From assembly GCF_039793925.1 (NCBI RefSeq), contig NZ_JBAMME010000346.1, positions 1 to 64,000 on the forward strand: a stretch of 64,000 bases of DNA. Reading direction: 5' to 3'. The DNA comes from Thermogutta sp039793925 (lineage in GTDB: Bacteria > Planctomycetota > Planctomycetia > Pirellulales > Thermoguttaceae). The notes below the pieces were generated by a model. That model was not told the origin of the DNA and did not search any database. It saw only the letters and a list, made by a program, of their open reading frames with translations. Position 1 is the stretch's first letter; each line of letters opens with the position of its first letter. Below, in pieces: positions 1-9,268 of the stretch. The translations under genes were made by a program, and so were the position numbers.

Positions 1-359
1 AAAGTCCCCGCGGCGTCCAGAATTGCGCAGCCATCGCCTCCGTCGCTGAGTTCGATGCGCTGCTGGTAGGTCCCCTCGATCTGGAGACCCGTCTGCGGGC
101 AGAATCGTCTACCGGCAATATCAGTCAGGCTTTTACAGAGGAAGTCCGGAAGGTCATTAGTGCGGGCGAACGTTTCGGTCGGATCACTGGAATTCACGCG
201 AGAAGTCCAGAAGAAGCAGGATTCTGGGCACAGCAGGGTATGCGGTTGATCGCAGTGGGAACCGACATCGGTATGCTCACCGAACGAGCCCGCCAATATA
301 TGGCCGCGCTCTCAAGTGTGATCTCCGGCGGAGAACCCCAGACCGCCCGGGACGCGTAG
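1..359 (+). CDS. HpcH/HpaI-type aldolase, C-terminal part (5' truncated by window edge)
   Basis: The frame is open from base 3 and ends at TAG 357-359, giving 118 residues of a protein that begins outside the window. The stretch FDALLVGPLDL and the later GMRLIAVGTDIGML match the C-terminal half of class II 2-oxo-acid aldolases of the HpaI/RhmA family. In that family these segments form late strands of a TIM barrel that binds Mg2+ and pyruvate. Such enzymes cleave 4-hydroxy-2-oxo acids, often in sugar-acid or aromatic breakdown. The substrate cannot be told from this fragment. The neighbouring gene converges on it and ends 64 bp away. Confidence 0.8.
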   Translation, partial: SPRGVQNCAAIASVAEFDALLVGPLDLETRLRAESSTGNISQAFTEEVRKVISAGERFGRITGIHARSPEEAGFWAQQGMRLIAVGTDIGMLTERARQYMAALSSVISGGEPQTARDA

Positions 360-423
360 GATAACGCTTGTGTGTTGCTGACCGGGCGTGTGCCCTCCCA
401 AACACCTTTGTTTCTGTGACTAC

Positions 424-1440
424 TCAGGAGGTCATGCCTCTGGTGAGCAACATGAACGCGGTCTCGAGATTGATTTCCTCTTCCTTAAACAGTTTGATGG
501 CATAGCCCCCTTCAAGCAGGAGGCGGGGGAGCTCCCGGTAGTCTTCGACACCTTTTTTGAGCGTCACATACAGCCGGTTTTGCCGAACATCCACGCTTTC
601 CACCAAGTCATGGGAGTCGAGAAGGCGGGCAGCGCCGTCCGGCTGATCCCATAATTCGATGCACAGCGTGATCTTCTCCCGAATTCGCCGCATCACCTCT
701 TCCAGCTCACCGCAGACCTTGAGAACACCCTGCTCGATAATCCCCACTTTGTTGCAGATGTCAGCCAACTCGGGCAAGATATGACTGGATACCATGATCG
801 TCTTGCCCATCTGTCGGAGTCGCTTGAGGAGTTGCCGGATTTCGATGCGGGCTCGGGGATCCAAACCACTTGCAGGCTCATCGAGAATCAGCACCTGAGG
901 ATCGTGGAGCAGCACTCGGGCAAGTCCCAGACGCTGCGTCATGCCGCGGGAAAGACTTGTCACAAGTGCATCCCGTTTGTAGCCGAGCTCAACGAGCTCC
1001 AGCATCTCCTCGCACACGCGGCGGCGCTTCGGCCCATTGATACGGTAAGCTGCGGCGAAGAACTCCAGATATTCGATAACCTTCATGTCATCGTACACGC
1101 CGAAGAAGTCCGGCATGTAGCCGATGAGCCGACGAATCTCCTTGGGGTGCGTATAAATGGAATAATCGCATACGTAGGCCTCGCCCCAACTCGGCTGAAG
1201 GAGCGTCGCCAGAATCCTCATTGTGGTGGTCTTGCCCGAGCCGTTCGGCCCAATAAACCCGAACAAGTCTCCTTGGCGTAACTCGAGCGTGAGATGGTCC
1301 ACCGCCCGAATCCGGCCGTAAATTTTCGTAAGACCGACAGTCTTAACAGCCACGGGACGATCGTTGGCGTTCAATGGCTTTTCCATATTCATAGGCGTTG
1401 GACGGGTGGCCGCCGCAGTTGAAAAGATGTCTTGAACCAT
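424..1440 (-). CDS. ABC transporter ATP-binding protein
   Basis: A 338-residue ATPase of the ABC-2 exporter type. Walker A is GPNGSGKTT at about residues 64-72, the signature motif is LSRGMTQRL, and Walker B is LILDEPASGLD. A C-terminal tail of about 90 residues follows the switch region, as in CcmA/NatA-like subunits. I start it at ATG 1440. A longer GTG-type start at 1563 would run 74 bases into the upstream gene, which stops at 1490, and adds a lysine-rich, non-conserved segment. It lies 49 bp after the large membrane protein 1490-3835 and is probably co-transcribed with it. No typical ABC-2 permease is visible in the window, so the transported substrate is unknown. Confidence 0.9.
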   Translation of the reverse strand: MVQDIFSTAAATRPTPMNMEKPLNANDRPVAVKTVGLTKIYGRIRAVDHLTLELRQGDLFGFIGPNGSGKTTTMRILATLLQPSWGEAYVCDYSIYTHPKEIRRLIGYMPDFFGVYDDMKVIEYLEFFAAAYRINGPKRRRVCEEMLELVELGYKRDALVTSLSRGMTQRLGLARVLLHDPQVLILDEPASGLDPRARIEIRQLLKRLRQMGKTIMVSSHILPELADICNKVGIIEQGVLKVCGELEEVMRRIREKITLCIELWDQPDGAARLLDSHDLVESVDVRQNRLYVTLKKGVEDYRELPRLLLEGGYAIKLFKEEEINLETAFMLLTRGMTS

Positions 1441-1489
1441 TGTCGTCACACTACTTTCATTCCAAAATCGAATGATTGCCTGCTTTTTC

Positions 1490-3835
1490 TTACTCGTTTT
1501 TTTCGCTATCAGCAGTTTGTACTGCCGCAGTTTCGCCCTGGTGAGGAAGTACGGGCAACACAAACCGCCAGAACACGTCGCTGTTGCGCCTCATCGAAAT
1601 GTGGTCTTCATCCTCATTCTCCAGTGTAACTCCGAACTCGGTCCATTGGTGCTCAGCACCTGCGGGTGGCTGGATTCGCCCCACCAACACGGCCTTTCCA
1701 TTCAGCACGGCATCCGTCAGGTCTAGGCTCGGCCAGTATTCACGACTGAGTTGCGAGTAGGCTTTTCCCCCGGCTGCCTGATAAAAACCCATCATTCGCA
1801 TGATGTAGGCAACATCACGCGACGCTTGGTCGTAGGGCTGCACCTGCTGGCGCGTCTGCAATTGCGGCCCCTGTCCTTCGAAGAGGACATGAAGTCCATT
1901 GAGCCATGATCGTAGTTCTCGACGATCCTCGCCAATTCCCGTTTCCCAAACCCTGCCCGGTTCCAATGTACCAATGGGATAAGCCCAGTTTCCGTATACA
2001 ATGACGCATTCTTCCAAAGTGAAAGGGGAGCGATTGACGATCTGCCCGCGTAGTGTGCCGTCACGGTCCGTCAACCGGCAGTCAAGCGGCAACTCCCGGA
2101 TCTGTTGCGTCCAAACTGCCCACACAGCCCGCGTAGCCCATTGTCCTATGGGAAGTTCCCGAAAGACATGCCCATCTTCATTGAGGTAGGCCCCTGGCAA
2201 CAGCATGACGTTGGCGGGGCTTTCCATTCCACCCAGGCCGTGGCCGGGAATTCCCAACCAACCCAACTTCACGTCGCTCGGAGCAGGGTTCAGCACACGA
2301 TCCGTCTGGAATCGAGCTCGATATGCCGCGGGTTGGGGGGAATAGACGTTGGTCCAACAATTCCCACGAAGTGTACCACTCTTTACGTCGACATCGACGC
2401 ACACGACTTGTCGTAGATGCAGAATATCTCCCTTCCGGGAAGCCAGTACTATCCCGACAAATCCCGTCAAAAGTATGAGCAGTGGGAAGGTCACCCACGT
2501 CCAGCGTCGATGTTTGCCGAGCAATCCGCACAGCCAGTAATCCAAGGGGCCAATGATCGCTAAATACACAACGGTCAAGCCGGCGACCCAGGCGAAAGGT
2601 ACAAAGGGCACCCCTGGGAACACTTCCAAAGCCGCTCGGAGCTGCCCTGCCAAATCGGTGTAACCATAGTGCATTAGCGCGCGCGATGGGGCAACGTTGG
2701 CCTCGTCCTCGAGGAAGACTTCTTCGTTACCCACCAGCCACGCGACGAGGCGGTCCCATTGAGGCCACTCGACAAGTGCCCGATGGCTCACGTCGATCGT
2801 CGTTGTAACAACGGTGCCCAGGCCCACAGCTCGCCGGATGACAAGGGGCACGTTTCCTTCCCGCACAGCGATCAAGCCATCCTCGAGCTCAAATTGGTGA
2901 GCCACGATCGGCACATCGCTGCGGCGGAGAATGACGGGACGCGTAGCTTTTACCAAGCTTTCCAGTCCCGTGGTCCGGCGCAAAGTGATTCCACCTACAA
3001 CAGGTCCCGGCGCAGCCCAGGATAACGGTCCTCCTTTCTCCAGCAGCGGTCGGACTTTTGGTCCTCCGGAGAAAACAATTTTGCCTCCCGCTTCTACCCA
3101 GCGGCGCAGCGCCTCCACAATCTGCGGAGAATCGGTAAGCTCCTGGATGAAACGGGCGTCATCACCGGTGCACAGCACGACCGCACGAAAGGTCTGATAC
3201 GCGAGCCAGTTTTGCGGGAGCTGTCCCACCGTGGTCACCTGGCACCAGTGGTTGCCCCGCCGCGTCCAATCCCGAAAGAATCGTCCCAAGTCGCCCGGTC
3301 CGATCCACAGAAAAAGCGGCACATGCGCAGGCACAACCAATGGGACCTCTCCGTTCCCCAAGGCCTTGCCGCGAAATGTGGTAACAGCGTTTGAGCCGTC
3401 TTCCCCTTTCCATCGAACCTCTAGGGAGGTGAGTGTTTGTCCGATCTGAACAAGCACCTCAACCTGCTCGTCGTGTCCTCCTCGTAATGAAACGTTCGTC
3501 AATTCGTAGGAGCAGAGATTTCCAAATCCGTCGGGGACGACGACGGCCACCCGGCCGGTTGTCTCGCGCGAGCTTCGCAGCGTGACCGTTACCGGCGTCC
3601 ACAGCCCGAGCTTGTATACTCCGCCGACCCCCACACGACAGGCCACAACCTCCACGGGAACCTGGACCGCTTGCTGCCCCGCAACGTGATTTCTCGGAAC
3701 GCTCTGGGCAGCCTCAGCCGTACCGCTTGGCATGCACAAGAGCAAAAGCCCCAAACCGAACTCCACCACACGTGTGAGCCGGCAACATATCCCATACTTG
3801 GTGCGGTAGTGCCAACTCCTGAATCGGTGCATCAT
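1490..3835 (-). CDS. large membrane-anchored protein, partner of the ABC ATPase
   Basis: A protein of about 781 residues that I do not recognise by name. It has an N-terminal signal peptide or anchor ending near SGTAEA, then a long presumed extracytoplasmic region. That region includes a stretch around residues 215-275 that resembles a glutamine-amidotransferase-like fold (VVLCTGDDARFI, GGKIVFSGG). Two adjacent membrane segments lie at about residues 411-465 (WVAGLTVVYLAIIGPLDYW and FPLLILLTGFVGIVLA), followed by a second long soluble domain. The layout is like that of membrane proteins that accompany ABC-2 ATPases in gliding-type or planctomycete operons. The start is taken at the first of two ATG codons (3835). 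A GTG at 3871 is possible but has no Shine-Dalgarno sequence. Confidence 0.75.
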   Translation of the reverse strand: MMHRFRSWHYRTKYGICCRLTRVVEFGLGLLLLCMPSGTAEAAQSVPRNHVAGQQAVQVPVEVVACRVGVGGVYKLGLWTPVTVTLRSSRETTGRVAVVVPDGFGNLCSYELTNVSLRGGHDEQVEVLVQIGQTLTSLEVRWKGEDGSNAVTTFRGKALGNGEVPLVVPAHVPLFLWIGPGDLGRFFRDWTRRGNHWCQVTTVGQLPQNWLAYQTFRAVVLCTGDDARFIQELTDSPQIVEALRRWVEAGGKIVFSGGPKVRPLLEKGGPLSWAAPGPVVGGITLRRTTGLESLVKATRPVILRRSDVPIVAHQFELEDGLIAVREGNVPLVIRRAVGLGTVVTTTIDVSHRALVEWPQWDRLVAWLVGNEEVFLEDEANVAPSRALMHYGYTDLAGQLRAALEVFPGVPFVPFAWVAGLTVVYLAIIGPLDYWLCGLLGKHRRWTWVTFPLLILLTGFVGIVLASRKGDILHLRQVVCVDVDVKSGTLRGNCWTNVYSPQPAAYRARFQTDRVLNPAPSDVKLGWLGIPGHGLGGMESPANVMLLPGAYLNEDGHVFRELPIGQWATRAVWAVWTQQIRELPLDCRLTDRDGTLRGQIVNRSPFTLEECVIVYGNWAYPIGTLEPGRVWETGIGEDRRELRSWLNGLHVLFEGQGPQLQTRQQVQPYDQASRDVAYIMRMMGFYQAAGGKAYSQLSREYWPSLDLTDAVLNGKAVLVGRIQPPAGAEHQWTEFGVTLENEDEDHISMRRNSDVFWRFVLPVLPHQGETAAVQTADSEKNE

Positions 3836-3938
3836 CGCGGAAACAACCTGGAATGAGTCGGAAAAGCACACGAAATGTTTTTGTTCTCTTTATTCGAGGT
3901 GAATAAGTTACCGGAATCTGAATGCGAGAATTCTGTTA

Positions 3939-4292
3939 TTACGGTTTTCCCGAATCAGGGCAAACACACACGAATTTTCCACATCCGGGACATCCCTCAC
4001 CGTACTTCTGCCGAAGGGCCTCGTTGAGGTCCACCTCTGCCACATTGGCGATGGTGGTCAGCCAAGCGATGACGTCGGCAAATTCCTCCGCCCGTTGTTC
4101 CCGCGTCCCGTTGCGAAGGGCCTCCGCAAGTTCTCCTATTTCGGCAACCAGCCACATGAAGGTTCCCTCAATCCCCCGCGCAACATCCTTCTCATAATAC
4201 ATGTTACGAATCAGACGCTGAAAATCGGAAACGGTGATCTCCGCCGACGGCTTCCATCCGGATGTTTCACTTGGCAAACGGTCGTCAGTCAT
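3939..4292 (-). CDS. MazG-like nucleotide pyrophosphohydrolase
   Basis: A protein of about 117 residues. The all-alpha NTP-pyrophosphohydrolase motif is visible as AEIGELAEAL followed, after the usual spacing, by EEFADVIAWL, giving the E-x2-E...E-x2-D metal ligands of the MazG superfamily. Members hydrolyse non-canonical or damaged NTPs, or dCTP, to NMP and pyrophosphate. The C-terminus carries a CPGCGKFVCVC cysteine cluster that could bind zinc and is not part of the core fold. I chose ATG 4292 because an AGG lies nine bases upstream. A GTG at 4352 would abut the stop codon of the upstream HAD gene. It is probably translated from the same leftward message as that gene. Confidence 0.8.
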   Translation of the reverse strand: MTDDRLPSETSGWKPSAEITVSDFQRLIRNMYYEKDVARGIEGTFMWLVAEIGELAEALRNGTREQRAEEFADVIAWLTTIANVAEVDLNEALRQKYGEGCPGCGKFVCVCPDSGKP

Positions 4293-4352
4293 CGCCATCC
4301 TGTCCACATTTTGCAAGCGGGTTCTATGGGCCTGGCGCCTTGGAGCACCCAC

Positions 4353-5213
4353 TCAGGCGGTTTGCGGTATGCGACCTTCCAAAATCAGGGTGATGGCGTA
4401 GGCCAATCCGTCTTCTTCGTGGGAAGGGGCCACCCATTGGGCAGCAGCCTTGACCTCTTCACACGCATTTCCCATAGCGATGCCCAAGCCCGCCCCGGAA
4501 ATCATCGCCAGGTCGTTGACATCGTCGCCGACTGCACAGATTTCTGTCGGTCTTATTCCCCACTGAGCGGCGACCCGACAAACTGCCGACCACTTTGTTG
4601 TTCCGCAGGGCATCATTTCGCAGAAAAAACCCTCATAGCGGGGACTTTTCAACACGTTGGTGGTCAACAAACCCGGCAATGTTCGATGAAGCTCCGCCGC
4701 CAAGCCTTCCATTTCCTCCCGAGTGCCCAAAGAAAATGCAGCGAAGACGTCGGGCGGCACATGGTTTTGGAAGTCGTTCCAAAAACGATGACACCCGGGA
4801 TTGAGATCCAAATAGCGGACCATGTAATCATTAGTAGGTCCCTGAGCGTCCACGTAGTAATCAAAGCCGTCGGTAAAAGTGTCACCCAAAAGTGCCAGGG
4901 GAAAACCCGATCTGCGGAGAGCATGGGCCACCCGGCGAAGAAGCTCGGGAGAAAAATCGGCCCGCCATAATGTCGTGTGGTTTCGAGTTTCCTTGATCAG
5001 TGCACCACTCGAGCTTACAACCGGTGTAGAAAGCCCCAATTCCCGCGCAATGGGTACCACCCGGCTGTAACGTCGCCCGGAGGCGAGGACCACCACCATC
5101 CCCGCCCGAACCGCGGCTTCAATCGCCCGTCTGGTCCGATCGCTCACATCGTCGGTACTGTTGACGAGCGTCCCATCGATATCAATGGCCAGCAACCGAA
5201 ACTTCGCTGTCAC
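4353..5213 (-). CDS. HAD-superfamily phosphatase, Cof/YidA type
   Basis: A 286-residue protein that starts at GTG 5213. HAD motif I is IDIDGTLVNS near residue 10, motif II is VVLASGRRYS, and the late aspartate motif is AVGDDVNDLAMI followed by GIAMGNACEEV. This layout, with a C2-type cap in the middle, is that of Cof-like phosphatases. They dephosphorylate small sugar phosphates, flavin or PLP-type substrates in the cytoplasm. Substrate cannot be predicted from sequence within this family. It is the first gene of a leftward pair with the MazG-like gene, which follows after about 60 bp. Confidence 0.9.
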   Translation of the reverse strand: MTAKFRLLAIDIDGTLVNSTDDVSDRTRRAIEAAVRAGMVVVLASGRRYSRVVPIARELGLSTPVVSSSGALIKETRNHTTLWRADFSPELLRRVAHALRRSGFPLALLGDTFTDGFDYYVDAQGPTNDYMVRYLDLNPGCHRFWNDFQNHVPPDVFAAFSLGTREEMEGLAAELHRTLPGLLTTNVLKSPRYEGFFCEMMPCGTTKWSAVCRVAAQWGIRPTEICAVGDDVNDLAMISGAGLGIAMGNACEEVKAAAQWVAPSHEEDGLAYAITLILEGRIPQTA

Positions 5214-5535
5214 CGCCTTGCCTCAAGTTTTCGTCCTACCCAAAATGCTTTCTAAATGCTTTCTAACGTGTACCACGGCGCGGAGTGTCGAATGGGGAGC
5301 ATCATCGCATTTCCGCAGACGATGCGCCGGGCCACATCTGGAGTTTTCCAAACACACCGGGCGGAGCCACTGGCCCGCAGTGGACCTAACCCTTTCGGCG
5401 AGGGCTATTCAATAAATTCCATCTTACCGCGCTGCGTGAAAAACTACACCAGAATGATCGAGGCAGGGCGGCCTAACGCATGTCGAGCCTCCCCGAAGAA
5501 TAGCCTGACGGGCACTATAGCCGGCTTGCCACTGC
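5214..5535. other. intergenic region with a tandem 11-mer
   Basis: 322 bp between the end of the radical SAM gene and the start of the HAD gene, both leftward. It should hold the HAD promoter. The only structure I see is a perfect tandem duplication of ATGCTTTCTAA at 5245-5266. No convincing coding frame, terminator or RNA fold was found. Confidence 0.5.
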
Positions 5536-7338
5536 CTATGCTTGTGTGCCGGCCAACTGAACGAGCTGCGTCGCCGATCGCTGATGTTCCCGTTCCAGAT
5601 AAGACCGCCCCTGCCGGATTGCAATGTGATCCCACGGAAGGAGGGCTTCCGTATCCCAGGGCCGGTGGATATACACTTCCGGGGAAAGACCCAGTTCCTG
5701 AAACGTCTCCCACCAAATCTGGGGGTTAAAGTGGTCCGTCCAACCGTCAAATCGGGCTCCCTTCTGCCAGGCCAGCTCGATCGCGTGACCCACCCGCCAA
5801 TCCCCTCGCGCCAACATCCCTTCCACCAGACTGCTCTCGATCGCGTGGCACTTGATCTCCACGCTCCGCATCCGACAACGGCGGCGCAAAAACTGATGGG
5901 CAGCGGCGAAATACTCGCGACGCTGCATGGCCTGCCACTGATATGGCGTGTGCGGCTTGGGGACGAAATTCGATACGTTGGCCACAACTGTGGCCGGGCG
6001 ACCCAAATACGGTCGGCCGAGTCGAGAAATCTCTTCCGCGAGGTCAACAATTCCCGCCAGGTCAGCCTCCCGTTCTCCCGGAAGACCACACAAGAAGTAC
6101 AGTTTCACCCGTTGAAACCCCTTTTGAAATGCTCGTTTGCACCCTTCAATAAGGTCCTCATTCCGAATCGGCTTGCCAATTTGCTGACGCATATCATCGA
6201 GTGCTACCTCCGGCGCCAAGGTCAAGCCCGAATGCCTTTCTGGCGACAGGAGCTCAGTGACAACCCGTAACTGTTCGTTCACCCGAAGGCTGGGAACCGA
6301 AATAGCCACACGTATGGAGTCGAAGGCCCTTTTAAGCTCTCGGACCAGCTCATCGAACAAAGGATAGTCGCTGGAGGAAAGAGAGAGGAGCGCAATCTCT
6401 CCAGTGCCCGTATTTCGGTACGCCTCCCAGGCGGCTTCCACCAGTTTTTCCACCGGTCGGTAACGAAGGGGGCGTTTGATCGTGGTGCTTTGGCAGAATC
6501 GGCATCGCCACGGACACCCACGCATGATCTCCAGAGAAATGCGGTCCTGAACGACCTCCACGTAAGGGACGATTGGGGCTCGAGGCAGGGGGTACTCCGC
6601 AAACTGCGTCAAAATCGCAGGAACAATCATACTAGGAACAGCATCCGCATTGGGAGAAACAGCGGCCAGCCCGGTGAGAGGCTGAATTTCTCGGCGATAC
6701 AAACGGGGAACATAGGCCCAGGGAAACCGCTGTGCCAGAAGCAAGAGTGCCTCCTCGCGGGAACGTGCCGTGGACCGGGCTTCCAGCCAGGCATCGCACA
6801 CTGCGGGCAGGCTCTCCTCGCCGTCTCCAAGGACGAAGAGGTCAATGAACGTGCTCATGGGCTCGGGATTCTGCGCGCACGGTCCTCCCGCAATGATCAG
6901 CGGGTCACCCAAGTCGCGGTCTTCCGCACGCAGAGGGATCCCGCCCAAATCGAGCACGGTCAGTACATTGGTATAAGACAGTTCATACTGAAGCGAAAAC
7001 CCCACCACGTCAAAACGCGAAAGCGGCGTGAAGGTCTCCAATGAATAAAGGGGTAGGCCCAGATCTCGCAATTTCTGCTCCATATCGGGTGCCGGAGCGA
7101 ATACCCTCTCACACGCCCAATCGCTTCGCCGATTCATTGCATCATAGAGAACCTGGAGACCGTGGTGGCTCATCCCAATGGAGTACATATCCGGCAGGCA
7201 CAGGCACACCTTGCCGCGGACTGTTTGGTGATCTTTCACCACAGCATTCAATTCGCCCCCCAGATACTGAGCGGGGGTTTGGACATTGGGCAAAATCCTT
7301 TGAACGACAACGTTTTTCAGTTCCTGGTTTATCGTCAT
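5536..7338 (-). CDS. B12-binding-domain radical SAM protein, TIGR03960-like
   Basis: A 600-residue protein with a cobalamin-binding-like N-terminal half (PDMYSIGMSHHGLQVLYD, then DVVGFSLQYELSYTN and IIAGGPCAQNPEP). The radical SAM core begins near residue 272 with GCPWRCRFC, the CxxxCxxC site for the 4Fe-4S cluster. The order and motifs match the TIGR03960 family. In many bacteria that family is next to or fused to a TIGR03936/DUF2344 protein. No such partner is visible here. The reaction is not established to my knowledge, though B12 radical SAM enzymes of this shape often do methylation or tRNA-type modification. The ATG has a clear upstream GAGGGGAT-type Shine-Dalgarno sequence. Confidence 0.88.
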   Translation of the reverse strand: MTINQELKNVVVQRILPNVQTPAQYLGGELNAVVKDHQTVRGKVCLCLPDMYSIGMSHHGLQVLYDAMNRRSDWACERVFAPAPDMEQKLRDLGLPLYSLETFTPLSRFDVVGFSLQYELSYTNVLTVLDLGGIPLRAEDRDLGDPLIIAGGPCAQNPEPMSTFIDLFVLGDGEESLPAVCDAWLEARSTARSREEALLLLAQRFPWAYVPRLYRREIQPLTGLAAVSPNADAVPSMIVPAILTQFAEYPLPRAPIVPYVEVVQDRISLEIMRGCPWRCRFCQSTTIKRPLRYRPVEKLVEAAWEAYRNTGTGEIALLSLSSSDYPLFDELVRELKRAFDSIRVAISVPSLRVNEQLRVVTELLSPERHSGLTLAPEVALDDMRQQIGKPIRNEDLIEGCKRAFQKGFQRVKLYFLCGLPGEREADLAGIVDLAEEISRLGRPYLGRPATVVANVSNFVPKPHTPYQWQAMQRREYFAAAHQFLRRRCRMRSVEIKCHAIESSLVEGMLARGDWRVGHAIELAWQKGARFDGWTDHFNPQIWWETFQELGLSPEVYIHRPWDTEALLPWDHIAIRQGRSYLEREHQRSATQLVQLAGTQA

Positions 7339-7686
7339 GGAGATCCCCTCATACTTGCATCTGAAAAGTCTTCCCTTGGAAGAAGCGGCGCCCCACCCGT
7401 GACACGGGCGGGTCCGCGGATCCCCTCCTCAAGTTTTGGGCTACTCTTTCATTGTTAGGAGATGCTGAAATAAAACAAGACGAACGATAACAGTAGGGAT
7501 AGGGCCCGGCAAGCGACAAAAGCCCCCATCTGAAAAAACACAGCCGGCCTTTAGGACTTCAGGCGATGGAGTATGTACACTTAAAAAGTGATCTCCCCCC
7601 CTCGAGTTTCGCCCAGGGCCGACCGAGAACCGCGCGGCTGGAAAACCTGGCATCACCATAATTTGGCTATTTGTGGAGCATGCGCT
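7339..7686. other. divergent intergenic region
   Basis: 348 bp between the leftward radical SAM gene and the rightward methyltransferase-like gene, so it should contain promoters for both. A short hairpin around CCCGTGACACGGG lies near 7397-7409. I found no clear -35/-10 pair and no credible gene. A 185-residue leftward open frame that enters from 7998 is antisense to the methyltransferase gene and has no recognisable motif. Confidence 0.4.
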
Positions 7687-8976
7687 ATGCCAAGTTATAT
7701 TCGCCGGTGCGCAATACCGCAGAAAGCGATCAATCCCAGAATAACCGCCTTGGCAATCGTCTGCTTTTTTCTGATAGGCTTGGAAGGCATCCCGGTGGCG
7801 GGGCAGGGGGGGCCTCGCGGAGCACTCCTTTTTGATCGTCTTCGTCAGGAAATGGTCAAACGGGACATCATCGGGGGCGGCATCACAAATCCCCGCGTTA
7901 TTGAGGCCATGCTTCGCGTGCCGCGGCATGAGTTCGTTCCCCCGGACCAGCGGCGCCTGGCTTACATGGATATGGCCCTGCCCATCGGCTACGGGCAAAC
8001 AATTTCACCACCCTACGTCGTGGCCTTTATGACGGAGAAAATCGATCCTCAACCCACGGATCGGGTCCTAGAAATCGGTACAGGGAGCGGCTATCAAGCC
8101 GCCATTTTGAGTGGACTGGTTAAAGAAGTGTACACCATCGAGATCGTCGAACCGCTTGCACAACGAGCGGCTGCTACGCTCAGGCGACTCGGCTATTCCA
8201 ACGTCTTTGTGAAAGCCGGAGACGGCTACCTGGGTTGGCCGGAGCACGCACCTTTCGACAAAATCATCGTGACCTGTTCTCCCGAAAACATCCCTCAACC
8301 GTTGGTCGAGCAGCTCAAGGAGGGTGGAAAAATGGTCATCCCTGTAGGGGAACGGTATCAGCAGATTCTCTATCTGTTACGAAAGGAAAATGGAACACTC
8401 GTCAAAGAGGCACTCCAGCCGACACTGTTCGTCCCGATGACGGGCCAGGCTGAGGCCCAGCGCCAGGTCCACCCCGATCCTGCTAATCCCCGACTTGTTA
8501 ACGGAGACTTTGAGGAGGAGCTAGACGAACTCGACTCCCCGCCGGGTTGGTATTACTGCAAAGAATTTGAGGTTCGCAGGGGAGCAGACGCGCCTTCAGG
8601 AGCGGCCTATATCGCCTTCCGCAATCAGGAGCCGGGCCGACCTGCTCGCGCCCTGCAGGGGTTTGCCGTGGACGGCCGGGAGGTTCGGGAACTTGTGCTA
8701 AGCTTTTGGGTTCGCGGCGAAAATGTACGGCCTGGGCGGAGTTTGCAAGAGTCGGCCGGTGTGGTGATCACGTTTTTTGGAGAAAACAGGGCACCGGTCG
8801 GGGAGAAATCGATCGGGCCGTTGTTGGGCACTTTTGGTTGGCGAAAGGAAAGCCACCGAATTCCTGTGCCCGTCGAAGCTCGGGAGGCAATCCTTGCCAT
8901 CGGAATGACAGGGGCCGTGGGAATGCTGGCTTTCGATGCCCTGGAACTCCAACCCGTGGTCACTCGTCAGAGGTAA
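7687..8976 (+). CDS. secreted protein-L-isoaspartate O-methyltransferase-like protein with C-terminal extra domain
   Basis: A 429-residue protein. Residues about 17-37 form a hydrophobic signal or anchor segment (ITALAIVCFFLIGLEG). Residues about 45-255 match protein-L-isoaspartate methyltransferases: RVPRHEFVP, PIGYGQTISPPYVVAFM, then the SAM-binding GTGSGYQAAIL near residue 131. In that family the enzyme repairs isoaspartyl residues. From about residue 265 comes a separate domain of about 160 residues (NPRLVNGDFEEE, LVLSFWVRGENV). It looks like a jelly-roll carbohydrate-binding module. The start is set at ATG 7687, since the longer frame adds a proline- and arginine-rich leader. A second copy without the tail is at 30332-31285. 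Export of a SAM-dependent enzyme is unexpected. Confidence 0.85.
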   Translation: MPSYIRRCAIPQKAINPRITALAIVCFFLIGLEGIPVAGQGGPRGALLFDRLRQEMVKRDIIGGGITNPRVIEAMLRVPRHEFVPPDQRRLAYMDMALPIGYGQTISPPYVVAFMTEKIDPQPTDRVLEIGTGSGYQAAILSGLVKEVYTIEIVEPLAQRAAATLRRLGYSNVFVKAGDGYLGWPEHAPFDKIIVTCSPENIPQPLVEQLKEGGKMVIPVGERYQQILYLLRKENGTLVKEALQPTLFVPMTGQAEAQRQVHPDPANPRLVNGDFEEELDELDSPPGWYYCKEFEVRRGADAPSGAAYIAFRNQEPGRPARALQGFAVDGREVRELVLSFWVRGENVRPGRSLQESAGVVITFFGENRAPVGEKSIGPLLGTFGWRKESHRIPVPVEAREAILAIGMTGAVGMLAFDALELQPVVTRQR

Positions 8977-8989
8977 CGGTTACACCGCT

Positions 8990-9023
8990 CTCCGCAAAAG
9001 ACCGCAAGCCTTTGCGGGGCTTT
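8990..9023 (+). terminator. possible weak terminator hairpin
   Basis: CCGCAA and TTGCGG pair around a GCCT loop at 9002-9017 and are followed by GGCTTTCT. An overlapping alternative pairs CCGCAAA (from 8992) with TTTGCGG. It sits just after the methyltransferase-like gene. The T tract is poor, so this is a weak call. Confidence 0.35.
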
Positions 9024-9268
9024 CTCCGAAACAAAAAAAGACGCGCGACCAGCTCGCAGTAAAAGCAGGAAAAGGTAATGGCAACCCAGCGCTGCCGGCT
9101 GCCTTGGTGATCGACAAATTTTGCGCGGCCTGCTTGAATTTTACAAGTCTTCCAGACTATCTTAGGGAGAGTACAAGACGTTATCGGCCTCCGTTGGGGC
9201 TGTGGTCATTTGGATCGAGAGGTTCGCATCTGCCCTTAGCGGTTACTTTTACGAAAGGAACCCTGGAA

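Noticed and set aside
4095..4970. 291-codon rightward open frame
   Set aside because: Antisense to the MazG and HAD genes, which carry clear motifs.
8936..9268. N-terminal extension of the TIGR03000 protein frame
   Set aside because: Overlaps the end of the methyltransferase gene, while ATG 9269 has a clear ribosome site and signal peptide.
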